Positions 18,872 through 25,969 of a stretch of DNA of 33,059 bases are shown piece after piece; within the stretch, counting starts at the first letter, position 1, and each line of letters begins with the position of its first letter. The DNA lies in NCBI GenBank assembly GCA_963205075.1, contig CAUJIU010000103.1:1-33059 (forward strand). Direction: 5' to 3'. The position numbers were made by a program, and so were the translations under genes. The notes under the pieces were generated by a model. That model made no database searches. It was not told the DNA's origin and saw only the letters and a list, made by a program, of their open reading frames with translations. Source of the stretch: Pseudomonadota bacterium (lineage in GTDB: Bacteria; Pseudomonadota; Alphaproteobacteria; Rhodobacterales; Rhodobacteraceae).

Positions 18872-18879
18872 GCCTATCT
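18853..18879 (+). promoter_or_regulatory. Candidate promoter of the DUF1127-sRNA locus (RpoH-like)
   Basis: TTGTGC (18853-18858) is separated by 14 bases from CCTATCT (18873-18879). The short spacer and CC-initiated -10 resemble heat-shock sigma (RpoH) promoters, and the homologous CcsR locus of Rhodobacter is RpoHI/RpoHII controlled. The -35 overlaps the second GCAT repeat. The start codon of the small protein lies 66 bases downstream. Confidence 0.35.
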
Positions 18880-18945
18880 TCAGTCCAGACAGCGCTAACA
18901 CGAGACTGTCGACGCAATAGATGATGACGAGAAAGAGAGACTACC

Positions 18946-19161
18946 ATGGCCTACGCAACCGAGATCCGCATTCCCGGCGCCGCGCTCATCGAGCGGACTG
19001 GCACCTTCATGTCCTCGCTGGCCGACCGCTTCGCCAAGTATCAGCTGTACCGCAACACGGTGCGCGAGCTTGAAGCCCTGTCCGACCGCGATCTGGCCGA
19101 TCTGGGCCTGCACCGCTCCTCGATCAGGAGCATCGCGCTGGAATCGGCCTACGACGCCTGA
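18946..19161 (+). CDS. DUF1127 domain small protein (CcaF1-like)
   Basis: This 71-residue protein has the DUF1127 motif at its C-terminal half: YRNTVRELEALSDRDLADLGLHRSSI (about residues 36-61), i.e. R-x-L-x-x-L-x-D-x-x-L-x-D-I/L-G. Small DUF1127 proteins are arginine-rich and several act on RNA. In Rhodobacter sphaeroides the homologue encoded directly ahead of the CcsR sRNAs (CcaF1) binds RNA and affects sRNA maturation. The same arrangement is seen here: a CU-rich hairpin array starts about 14 bases after the stop codon. AAAGAGAG before ATG 18946 is a good ribosome-binding site. Confidence 0.9.
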   Translation: MAYATEIRIPGAALIERTGTFMSSLADRFAKYQLYRNTVRELEALSDRDLADLGLHRSSIRSIALESAYDA

Positions 19162-19174
19162 GAATTCACGAGAC

Positions 19175-19386
19175 CGGAGCCGTCCCTCCTCCCCCCTGTG
19201 GACTGGCTCTGACCGACGATCCGCCGACCTCCTCCCCGAGCGGATCGTCCACTAAGCGGCGGCGCCACCTCCTCCCGGCGCTGCCGCTTACCCGGATACC
19301 GGCATTCGGGTCGGCCGACCCTCCCTCGGCCTTGACCTGATGAGTGAACGGCGGCGCCCCCTCCCTGGCGCCGCCGTTTTCATTTC
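19175..19386 (+). ncRNA. CcsR/cuckoo-type sRNA array with five CU-rich hairpin loops
   Basis: Five consecutive hairpins each expose a CU-rich loop. H1 (19175-19211) pairs CGGAGCC/GGCTCTG and GTCC/GGAC around CCTCCTCCC (19185-19193). H2 has GACGATCCGC (19215-19224) with GCGGATCGTC (19240-19249) around CCTCCTCCC (19228-19236). H3 (19253-19290) is a 14-bp stem with TAAGCGGC/GCCGCTTA at its base and loop motif CCTCCTCCC (19268-19276). H4 (19309-19337) pairs GGTC/GACC and GGCCGA/TCGGCC with loop CCCTCCC. H5 (19347-19378) is the terminator stem with loop CCCTCCCT. CCUCCUCCC loops behind a DUF1127 gene define the CcsR sRNAs of Rhodobacter and the alphaproteobacterial cuckoo RNA family. The motif is complementary to Shine-Dalgarno sequences. 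The individual RNA ends cannot be seen; pairing of H1+H2 and H3+H4 as separate RNAs is a guess. Confidence 0.85.
19347..19384 (+). terminator. Intrinsic terminator of the DUF1127-sRNA locus
   Basis: The perfect 12-bp stem AACGGCGGCGCC (19347-19358) with GGCGCCGCCGTT (19367-19378) is followed by a T-rich tail, TTTTCATTT. The stop codon of the convergent Lrp-type gene begins at 19387 on the other strand, so the hairpin may serve both directions. Confidence 0.9.
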
Positions 19387-19837
19387 AGGACCGTTCGTCC
19401 TTGGGGCTGCCCATGACCATGTAGCTGGTGATCGACCGGACATGGCGCACCGTGCCGAGCGTTTCGGTATGGAAGGCCTTGTAGGCGGGCAGGTCCGCCA
19501 CCTCGACCCGCAGGATATATTCGAACACCCCCGCCACGTTGTGACACTCGGTCACTTCGGGGGCGCGCAGCATGGCCTGCTCAAAGCCTTCCTGGGCGGC
19601 CTTGGAATGGTCCGACAGCCCGACCGCGACATAGACCACATAGGCGCGCCCGGTCTGCGCCGGATCGAGGCGGGCGCGATAGCCGCGGATGACGCCGCGA
19701 TTCTCCAGATCCTGCACCCGGCGCAGGCAGGCCGAAGGCGACAATCCGACCCGGTCTGCCAGCGCCAGGTTGCTGATCCGCCCGTCCCGCCGCAGCTCCT
19801 GCAATATCTTGTCGCTGGTTCGGTCTGAATTGGCCAA
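19385..19837 (-). CDS. Lrp/AsnC-family transcriptional regulator
   Basis: This 150-residue DNA-binding protein has an N-terminal winged helix-turn-helix (about residues 5-60, with DKILQELRRDGRISNLALADRVGLSPSACLRRVQDLE) and a C-terminal RAM ligand-binding domain (about 65-145, with VTECHNVAGVFEYILRVEVADLPAYKAF). The start appears to be TTG 19837. There is no in-frame ATG at the family-appropriate place, and GGAAAGG lies 8 bases before it. It is divergent from a LysE-type exporter with 72 bases between starts, the classic pairing of a local regulator sensing an amino acid that the exporter removes. Confidence 0.92.
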   Translation of the reverse strand: MANSDRTSDKILQELRRDGRISNLALADRVGLSPSACLRRVQDLENRGVIRGYRARLDPAQTGRAYVVYVAVGLSDHSKAAQEGFEQAMLRAPEVTECHNVAGVFEYILRVEVADLPAYKAFHTETLGTVRHVRSITSYMVMGSPKDERS

Positions 19838-19870
19838 GAATTGTGCCTTTCCGCAAATCCCGCGCCATTT

Positions 19871-19885
19871 GGCAATGAAATTGCC
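19871..19885. promoter_or_regulatory. Palindrome between the lrp-like and lysE-like genes
   Basis: GGCAAT-GAA-ATTGCC is a perfect 6-bp inverted repeat with a 3-base centre, loosely extended by CATT and AATG flanks. It is centred 40 bases from the regulator start and 32 from the exporter start. The 15-bp size and AT-leaning centre fit an Lrp-family operator. Confidence 0.5.
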
Positions 19886-19909
19886 GGAATGGCCAGCTAT
19901 TCTTGCGCA

Positions 19910-20506
19910 ATGAATCTGGAAATCCTTACCGCGCTGATCGGCTTTGCCTTCGTCTCGTCGGTGACGCCGGGGCCCAACAACATGATGCTGCTGGCCTCGG
20001 GGGCCAATTTCGGGCTGCGCCGGTCGGTGCCGCATATGCTGGGGATCTCGATCGGCCATTCCTTCATGGTGACGATGGTCGGGCTGGGGCTGGGGCGGAT
20101 GTTCGAGCTCTATCCGGCCAGTTTCATCGCCATGAAGGTGGTCAGCGTCGCCTATCTGATCTACCTGGCCTGGAAGATCGCCAATGCCGCCCCGCCCAAG
20201 GCGGCGCAGGCGACGGGCAAGCCCTTCAGCTTTCTGCAGGCGGCGGCGTTCCAGTGGGTCAACCCCAAGGCCTGGTACATGGCCGTGACCGCGGTCACCA
20301 ATTTCACCCCCGATACCGGGCTGCTGACGGGCGCGCTGATCGTGGCGGGGGTGTTTGCCATGACCAACCTGCCCTCGATCACCCTCTGGGCCGGGCTGGG
20401 CACGCAACTGCGGCGCCTGCTGACCAACCCGCACCGCCTGCGCGCCTTCAACTGGACGATGGCGGTGCTGCTCATGGCGACGCTCTGGCCGATCCTGACG
20501 CATTGA
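19910..20506 (+). CDS. LysE/RhtB-family amino-acid exporter
   Basis: This 198-residue inner-membrane protein has about five to six helices. The N-terminal FAFVSSVTPGPNNMMLLASGANFGLRRS (about 11-38) carries the conserved P-G-P-N signature of the LysE/RhtB superfamily, and FQWVNPKAWYMA near 115-126 is the second conserved block. Such proteins export amino acids or homoserine lactone-like compounds using the proton gradient. ATG 19910 was chosen because it places PGP at the usual distance; the frame opens 23 codons earlier inside the intergenic palindrome. Probable control is by the divergent Lrp-type protein. Confidence 0.9.
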   Translation: MNLEILTALIGFAFVSSVTPGPNNMMLLASGANFGLRRSVPHMLGISIGHSFMVTMVGLGLGRMFELYPASFIAMKVVSVAYLIYLAWKIANAAPPKAAQATGKPFSFLQAAAFQWVNPKAWYMAVTAVTNFTPDTGLLTGALIVAGVFAMTNLPSITLWAGLGTQLRRLLTNPHRLRAFNWTMAVLLMATLWPILTH

Positions 20507-20566
20507 GATTGCCAGGGGCCGGGCAATTGTGTCTGGTTATGGCCATCGCATTCGGGGGCCCATGCA

Positions 20567-21034
20567 ATGATGATGCTGACGACCGATAACCCGACCTTCG
20601 TGGCCTATGGCATCGCCGCGGCCATCATGGTGATCAAGATCATGGGTCAGGGCTGGATGACCGTGCTGCGCATGCGGCAGTCCGGCTGGTCGGGACTGGC
20701 CAGCGCCGAGGACCTGCGGCCGGGCCTGATCAACGCCAATCCGCGACCGGCCCAGCTGGAACCCAACGAGGCGGTCGAGCGCTCGCGCCGCATGCATCGC
20801 AACGATCTGGAGAACATCCCGGCCTTTCTGGCGATCGGGCTGCTGTTCGTGGCGATCGACCCGCCCCATGTTGCGGCGCTGGTGCTGTTTTACGGCTTTG
20901 TCGCCGCGCGGCTGTGCCATTCGCTGGCCTATGCCACCGCGCAGAGCCATGAGCTGCGCTCGACCTTCTACACCATCGGTTCGGTCGCGGTGATCGTGAT
21001 GGCCCTCTGGGTGCTCAAGGCGCTGCTGCTCTGA
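20567..21034 (+). CDS. MAPEG-family membrane protein
   Basis: This 155-residue protein has four hydrophobic helices (about 10-30, 82-98, 100-120 and 130-153). The segment NEAVERSRRMHRNDLENIPAFLAIGLLF (about 67-94) matches the E-R-x-x-R-x-H-x-N-D-x-E-N motif of the MAPEG family. That family includes microsomal glutathione transferase 1 and prostaglandin E synthase 1. Bacterial members are thought to be glutathione-dependent transferases or peroxidases in the membrane; the substrate here is unknown. Three consecutive ATG codons (20567, 20570, 20573) are possible starts. It lies 60 bases after the exporter. Confidence 0.88.
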   Translation: MMMLTTDNPTFVAYGIAAAIMVIKIMGQGWMTVLRMRQSGWSGLASAEDLRPGLINANPRPAQLEPNEAVERSRRMHRNDLENIPAFLAIGLLFVAIDPPHVAALVLFYGFVAARLCHSLAYATAQSHELRSTFYTIGSVAVIVMALWVLKALLL

Positions 21035-21052
21035 GGCCGAACGGCGGCGGCG

Positions 21053-23443
21053 TCAGAACGGTATGTCGTCCGCCTGCCCGGTCGATACCACGAACCGCGC
21101 CACCACCTTCTTGGTCCCGGCCTTGTCGAACTCGATGTCCAGCTTGTCGCCCTCGATGTCGATGATCTCGCCATAGCCGAACTTCTGGTGAAACACCCGG
21201 TCGCCCACTGCAAAGGCCGAAACCGCCTCGAGATCGATGGTGATGTGGCGCGATTCGGCGGGCTGGGCCATGCCGCGCCCCTGCGCCCGGGTTTGCAGGC
21301 GCTTCCAGCCGGGCGAGTTGTAGACATCGGCACGTGCCGCACGCTCGTGCAGCCCCGAGCCCGCCGAAGCACCCGCCACCGGCGAGGCGCTGGCGGCCAT
21401 GCCGGCCGCCCCGTAGCCGCCGCCATAGAGGCCGGGCGGGGTCAGCACCTCGACATGTTCGGATGGCAGTTCGTCGATGAACCGCGAGGGCAGCGCCGAT
21501 TGCCACTGGCCATAGACCCGCCGGTTGCCGGCGAATGAAATAGTGCAGAGGATCTCGGCCCGGGTAATGCCGACATAGGCCAGCCGCCGCTCCTCCTCCA
21601 GGCCCTTCAGGCCGCTTTCGTCCATGCTGCGCTGGCTGGGAAACAGCCCGTCCTCCCAGCCGGGCAGGAATACGGCCGGAAACTCCAGCCCCTTGGCGGC
21701 ATGGAGCGTCATCACCGAGACCTTTTCCTCGGCGTCATCGGTGTCATTGTCCATGATCAGCGAGACATGTTCGAGAAAGCCCTGAAGATTGTCGAAGTTT
21801 TCCAGCGCCTTGACCAGTTCCTTGAGGTTTTCCAGCCGCCCCGGCGCCTCGGGCGTCTTGTCGGCCTGCCACATGCCGGTATAGCCGCTCTCGTCCAGGA
21901 TCATCTCGGCCAGTTCGACATGGGTGTCGGCTTCCGCCACCACCTGCTGGTGCCAGCGGTCGAGCGCCTCGACCAGCACCGCCAATTCCCTGACCCCCTT
22001 GCCGCCCAGAAGCCGCCCCTCGACCACCAGCCGCGCGCCTTCGGTCAATGAGACGCCATTGGCGCGCGCGGTGCGCTGGATCAGCTGGACCGCCTTGTCG
22101 CCCAGCCCGCGCTTGGGCGTGTTGACGATGCGCTCGAATGCCAGATCGTCCTCGGGCGAGACGGCGAGGCGGAAATAGGCCATGGCATCGCGGATCTCGA
22201 GCCGTTCATAGAAGCGCGGGCCGCCGATCACCCGGTAGGGCAGGCCGATGGTGAGAAAACGGTCCTCGAAGGCGCGCATCTGGTGGCTGGCGCGCACGAG
22301 GATGGCGATGTCATCGAGCCCGAAGGGTGCCATGCCGCGCGTGCCGCGCTGCATCGCCTCGATCTCCTCGCCGATCCAGCGCGCCTCCTCCTCGCCATCC
22401 CAATGGCCGATCAGCCGCAGCTTTTCGCCCTCGGCGGCTTCGGTCCACAGCGTCTTGCCCAGCCGCCCCTTGTTGGCCGAAATCACGCCCGACGCCGCCC
22501 CGAGGATATGCGGGGTCGAGCGGTAGTTCTGCTCGAGCCGGATCACCTGCGCGCCGGGAAAATCCTTTTCAAACCGCAAGATGTTGCCCACCTCGGCCCC
22601 GCGCCAGCCATAGATCGACTGGTCGTCGTCGCCCACGCAGCAGATGTTCTTGTGCGCGCCCGCCAAGAGCCGCAGCCACAGGTACTGGGCAACGTTGGTG
22701 TCCTGATACTCGTCCACCAGCACGTAGCGGAACCAGCGCTGATACTGCGCCAGCACGTCCGGATGGGTCTGGAAGATGGTGACGACATGCAGCAACAGAT
22801 CGCCGAAATCGACCGCGTTGAGCGCCTTGAGCCGCTGCTGATAGAGCCCGTACAACTCCACCCCGCGCCGGTCGAAGGCGCCGCTTTCGGCCACCGGCAC
22901 CGCGTCCGGAAGCCAGGCGCGGTTCTTCCAGTTGTCGATGATGCCGGCCAGCATCCGCGCGGGCCAGCGCTTGTCGTCGATATTCTCGGCCGAAATCAGC
23001 TGCTTGAGCAGGCGGATCTGGTCGTCGGTATCCAGAATGGTGAAGTTGGACTTCAGCCCCGCCAGTTCGGTATGGCGCCGCAGCAGCTTGACGCAGATCG
23101 AGTGAAAGGTGCCAAGCCAGGGCATCCCCTCGACCGCCTCGCCCAGGAGCGCGCCGATGCGCGACTTCATCTCGCGCGCCGCCTTGTTGGTGAAGGTGAC
23201 GGCCAGGATCTCGTTCGGCCGTGCCCGCCCGGTGGTCAACAGATGCGCGATGCGGGTCGTCAGCGCCTTGGTCTTGCCGGTGCCCGCGCCCGCCAGCATC
23301 AGCACCGGCCCGTCCAGCGCCTCGACCGCCGCGCGCTGCGCGGGGTTGAGCCCCTCCAGGTAGGGCAGCGGTCGCGCCGCCATCGCCTGACGCGACAGCG
23401 GCACTGGGGAAGCGGGGCCCTCTTGCTCGGGATTGCTGCTCAT
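21053..23443 (-). CDS. uvrD: UvrD/PcrA-family ATP-dependent DNA helicase (superfamily 1)
   Basis: This 796-residue 3'-5' DNA helicase acts in nucleotide-excision and mismatch repair. Motifs in order are the Q-motif region LNPAQRAAVEAL, Walker A AGAGTGKT (about 51-58), VTFTNKAAREM, Walker B VDEYQDTN near 245-252, GDDDQSIYGWRGA, LEQNYRST, VSVMTLHAAKGLEFP, and EERRLAYVGITRA. The C-terminus (FAVGDRVFHQKFGYGEI...) is the Tudor-like module typical of PcrA/UvrD, preceded by a Gly/Ala-rich linker. ATG 23443 (MSSNPEQ) is preferred to a TTG three codons upstream. It is probably monocistronic. Confidence 0.94.
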   Translation of the reverse strand: MSSNPEQEGPASPVPLSRQAMAARPLPYLEGLNPAQRAAVEALDGPVLMLAGAGTGKTKALTTRIAHLLTTGRARPNEILAVTFTNKAAREMKSRIGALLGEAVEGMPWLGTFHSICVKLLRRHTELAGLKSNFTILDTDDQIRLLKQLISAENIDDKRWPARMLAGIIDNWKNRAWLPDAVPVAESGAFDRRGVELYGLYQQRLKALNAVDFGDLLLHVVTIFQTHPDVLAQYQRWFRYVLVDEYQDTNVAQYLWLRLLAGAHKNICCVGDDDQSIYGWRGAEVGNILRFEKDFPGAQVIRLEQNYRSTPHILGAASGVISANKGRLGKTLWTEAAEGEKLRLIGHWDGEEEARWIGEEIEAMQRGTRGMAPFGLDDIAILVRASHQMRAFEDRFLTIGLPYRVIGGPRFYERLEIRDAMAYFRLAVSPEDDLAFERIVNTPKRGLGDKAVQLIQRTARANGVSLTEGARLVVEGRLLGGKGVRELAVLVEALDRWHQQVVAEADTHVELAEMILDESGYTGMWQADKTPEAPGRLENLKELVKALENFDNLQGFLEHVSLIMDNDTDDAEEKVSVMTLHAAKGLEFPAVFLPGWEDGLFPSQRSMDESGLKGLEEERRLAYVGITRAEILCTISFAGNRRVYGQWQSALPSRFIDELPSEHVEVLTPPGLYGGGYGAAGMAASASPVAGASAGSGLHERAARADVYNSPGWKRLQTRAQGRGMAQPAESRHITIDLEAVSAFAVGDRVFHQKFGYGEIIDIEGDKLDIEFDKAGTKKVVARFVVSTGQADDIPF

Positions 23444-23506
23444 GGGCGGCAATCTAGCTTCGGCGGGCCGGCATTGAAAGAGCTGTTCGCGTTCTGTTCG
23501 CGCGGA

Positions 23507-24310
23507 TCAGTCGGGGGTGGCGTTGAAGTGGAACAGTTGCTCGCCGCTCAGCAGGTAGCCGTCGATCAGCGCGCGGGCATGGTCGCCGGTCAGCCAATCT
23601 TCCAGCGTGGCGGCCAGATCGGCGCGCACATGGGGATGATTGGCGGGATTTACCGGCAGGTAGGCATATTGGTTGAACATGGCCGGATCGCCCGAGAACA
23701 GGAGCGCCAGGTTGCCCTTGTTGCCGAAGTTGAGCCAGCTGGCGCGGTCCGACAGGATATAGGCGTCCATGCCGCTGGCGGTGTTGAGCGCCGCGCCCAT
23801 GCCCTGACCGACCGAGCGATACCAGTCGCCCTGCGGCTCGATCCCGGCGGCGGCCCAGAGCGCCTTCTCGGCCAGATGGGTGCCCGATTCGTCGCCGCGG
23901 CTGACAAAGGGCGCGCGGGCCAGTGCAATGAGTTCGAGCGCCGCGGCGGCTGCCGGGGCCGATGCAACCCCCGCCGGGTCCGGCGCCGGGCCGATCAGCA
24001 CGAAGTCATTGTACATGATCTCGCGCCGGTGGGTGGCGTGGCCGGCGGCGATGAATGCCTCCTCGGCGGCGCGGGCATGGACCAGCACCGCATCGACATC
24101 GCCCGCCTGCCCGAGCGCCAGCGCCTGCCCGGTGCCGACGATCAGCAGTTGCACGTTGATGCCGGTATCCTCGGCGATGGCCGGCAGCAGGATCTCGGCC
24201 AGCCCGGAATTGGCGAATGAGGTGGTGACCGCCAGCTTGAGGTCCTCGGCCAGCGAGGCCGTGGCGCTGAAGGCCAGGGCGAAGAAAACGAACAGGGATT
24301 TCAAGATCAT
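23507..24310 (-). CDS. tupA: Tungstate ABC transporter, periplasmic substrate-binding protein TupA
   Basis: This 267-residue protein has a signal peptide (about 1-21, ending ASLA|ED). The mature protein starts LKLAVTTSFANSGL, where TTS-x-x-x-SG is the anion-binding motif of TupA-type proteins. It continues with VHARAAEEAFIAAG, PFVSRGDESGTHLAE (about 134-148), and FNQYAYLPVNPANHP. These blocks match TupA rather than ModA or WtpA. It binds tungstate (possibly also molybdate) and delivers it to TupBC. The ATG overlaps the tupC stop as ATGA. It is the last gene of a tupBCA operon. Confidence 0.9.
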   Translation of the reverse strand: MILKSLFVFFALAFSATASLAEDLKLAVTTSFANSGLAEILLPAIAEDTGINVQLLIVGTGQALALGQAGDVDAVLVHARAAEEAFIAAGHATHRREIMYNDFVLIGPAPDPAGVASAPAAAAALELIALARAPFVSRGDESGTHLAEKALWAAAGIEPQGDWYRSVGQGMGAALNTASGMDAYILSDRASWLNFGNKGNLALLFSGDPAMFNQYAYLPVNPANHPHVRADLAATLEDWLTGDHARALIDGYLLSGEQLFHFNATPD

Positions 24311-25023
24311 GACAACAGATCGCCTTGCAGGTGCGCCCGCGCTTCGGGCGTTTGGGGGTTGGAGAAAAAGCCCGCAGCCGGGCCGCTTTCGTGCAGAAGA
24401 CCGCGATGCACGAACAGCACATCATCGGCCAGACGCCGCGCCTGCCCGACATTGTGGGTGGCCATGACGATTCGGGTGCCGCCCTCGCGGGCGGCCAGCA
24501 GGATAGCCTCGATCTCGGCGGTGGACCGGCCATCGAGATTGGCGCAGGGCTCATCGAGAAACAGCACTTGCGGGGCGCAGACCAATGCGCGGGCGATGGC
24601 CATCTTCTGCCGCTCGCCGCCTGACAGGCTCTGCGCCGGCTGGTCCAGATGGCCCGCCAGCCCCACCCTCTCGGCCATGGCCGAGGCCTGCTGGCGCGCG
24701 TCCCTTCGGCTGTGGCCAGCCAGCGTCAGCGGAAAGGCGATGCAATCGCGCACCGAGCGGCGCATCAGGATCGGGGTCTGGAACACGAAGGCCTGCCGCT
24801 TGCGCGCCGCCTCGGTCGGGACCGCCCAGCTGACCGAGCCCGAGCGCAGCCGGTCCAGCCCGTGCATCGCCCGCAGGAGCGAGGTCTTGCCCGCGCCGTT
24901 GGGCCCCAGCACGATGGTGATGCCCCGCCCCTCGAGCGTCAGCGTCACCGGCCCCAGAATCCGGTGCCCGCCGCGGCGCAGCACGGCCTGGGACATGATC
25001 ATGGGCAGGATCGGGGCTACCAT
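24307..25023 (-). CDS. tupC: Tungstate ABC transporter, ATP-binding protein TupC
   Basis: This 238-residue ABC ATPase has Walker A GPNGAGKTS at 40-48, FVFQTPILMRRSV with the Q-loop, signature LSGGERQ at 133-139, Walker B VLFLDEP at about 153-159, and H-loop His190. It energises tungstate import with TupB and TupA. The frame is open for 107 codons upstream, over tupB. ATG 25023 overlaps the tupB stop by 7 bases and gives the normal length; later in-frame ATG codons at residues 8 and 10 are alternatives. Confidence 0.92.
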   Translation of the reverse strand: MVAPILPMIMSQAVLRRGGHRILGPVTLTLEGRGITIVLGPNGAGKTSLLRAMHGLDRLRSGSVSWAVPTEAARKRQAFVFQTPILMRRSVRDCIAFPLTLAGHSRRDARQQASAMAERVGLAGHLDQPAQSLSGGERQKMAIARALVCAPQVLFLDEPCANLDGRSTAEIEAILLAAREGGTRIVMATHNVGQARRLADDVLFVHRGLLHESGPAAGFFSNPQTPEARAHLQGDLLS

Positions 25024-25721
25024 CGGCCGCTGGTCTCGGTTCGGGTCAGGAAGTGCAGCGCCAGGTTCACCGCCATCGCCAGCGCGATCAGCACGAAGCC
25101 CAGCCCCAGCGCCAGCGCCAGGTTGCCCTTGCCGGTCTCCAGCGCGATGGCGGTGGTCAGCACCCGCGTCGCGTGGTCGATATTGCCCCCCACGATCATG
25201 ATGGCGCCGACCTCGCCGATGGCGCGGCCAAAACCGGCCAGCGCCGCGGTCAGCAGCGACCGCCGTCCGTCCCACAGCAGCGCCCTGATCCGCTGGACGC
25301 GGCTGGCGTTGAGCGAGATCAAAAGATCGTGATAATCGGCCCAAAGCTCGCGGATCGCCTGATGCGAGATCGAGGCCATGATCGGGGCGATGATGATGAC
25401 CTGGGCGATGATCATGGCGGCCGGCGTGAACAACAGCCCCAGCACCCCCAGGGGCCCCGAGCGCGAGAACAGCATGTAGACCAGCAGGCCCACCACCACC
25501 GGCGGCAGGCCCATCAGGGCGTTCATGGTCGCCACGACCACCCGCCGGGCGCGGAACCGGCTGACCGCCAGCCAGGCCCCCGTCGGCAGCCCGATCAGCG
25601 CCGCGATCACCGTCGCCGACAGCGTCACCTGCAAGGAGCGCGCAGTGATTTCAAGCAGATCGGCATCGAGGTGCAGCACGAGGCGGGCCGCCTCGGTCAG
25701 TCCCTGCCAGATGTTGCCCAT
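25017..25721 (-). CDS. tupB: Tungstate ABC transporter, permease TupB
   Basis: This 234-residue inner-membrane protein has about five helices and a binding-protein-dependent transport (EAA-type) loop near residues 160-185: AALAGFGRAIGEVGAIMIVGGNI. The C-terminal TRVLTTAIALETGKGNLALALGLGFVLI is characteristic of TupB/WtpB-type oxyanion permeases. As the first gene of tupBCA it is preceded by a 248-base region shared with the divergent MFS gene. Tungstate uptake serves tungsten- or molybdenum-pterin enzymes. Confidence 0.9.
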   Translation of the reverse strand: MGNIWQGLTEAARLVLHLDADLLEITARSLQVTLSATVIAALIGLPTGAWLAVSRFRARRVVVATMNALMGLPPVVVGLLVYMLFSRSGPLGVLGLLFTPAAMIIAQVIIIAPIMASISHQAIRELWADYHDLLISLNASRVQRIRALLWDGRRSLLTAALAGFGRAIGEVGAIMIVGGNIDHATRVLTTAIALETGKGNLALALGLGFVLIALAMAVNLALHFLTRTETSGRW

Positions 25722-25825
25722 GTCGTCCCGCCCGCCCTGATTGCCCGCGCCGCATTCCCCGCAGCCGCGGCACCCCCGTTGTCTAGCACCGGATCAGATG
25801 CCTCCGACAGGTCCCGAAAAGTCAC

Positions 25826-25855
25826 TCCGGCGGCCATTTGCGTCATGCCGCCGGA
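25826..25855. repeat. Inverted repeat upstream of tupB
   Basis: TCCGGCGGC (25826-25834) and GCCGCCGGA (25847-25855) form a perfect 9-bp stem with a 12-base loop, 105 bases before the tupB start. There is no T tract on either strand, so it is not an intrinsic terminator. It could be an operator or part of the tupB leader. Confidence 0.5.
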
Positions 25856-25857
25856 TT

Positions 25858-25892
25858 GACCCCGCCCGCCCATCCAGCACATGGGCGGGGTC
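25858..25892. repeat. Inverted repeat adjoining the MFS promoter
   Basis: GACCCCGCCC (25858-25867) and GGGCGGGGTC (25883-25892) are perfect 10-base inverted copies, 15 bases apart. The right arm ends one base before the TTGACA -35 element of the MFS gene, a usual place for an activator or repressor site. Confidence 0.5.
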
Positions 25893-25893
25893 A

Positions 25894-25921
25894 TTGACAG
25901 TGCCCGCATTCGGCCCATAGT
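25894..25921 (+). promoter_or_regulatory. Promoter of the MFS transporter gene
   Basis: A consensus TTGACA (25894-25899) with a 16-base spacer is followed by CATAGT (25916-25921). The predicted start is near 25928, leaving a leader of about 42 bases before ATG 25970. Confidence 0.6.
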
Positions 25922-25969
25922 CCCGACCGGCCGCGACCCGTCGCCGCACCCCCCATTCCGGAGCCTTGC

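Noticed and set aside
19838-20503. 222-codon upstream extension of the Lrp-type regulator
   Set aside because: It is antisense to the LysE-type exporter and low in complexity. The winged helix-turn-helix begins right after TTG 19837.
25722-25969. Moco/Tuco riboswitch upstream of tupB
   Set aside because: The two hairpins are suggestive, but I could not recognise the conserved core of the Moco RNA motif, so it is listed only as a check.
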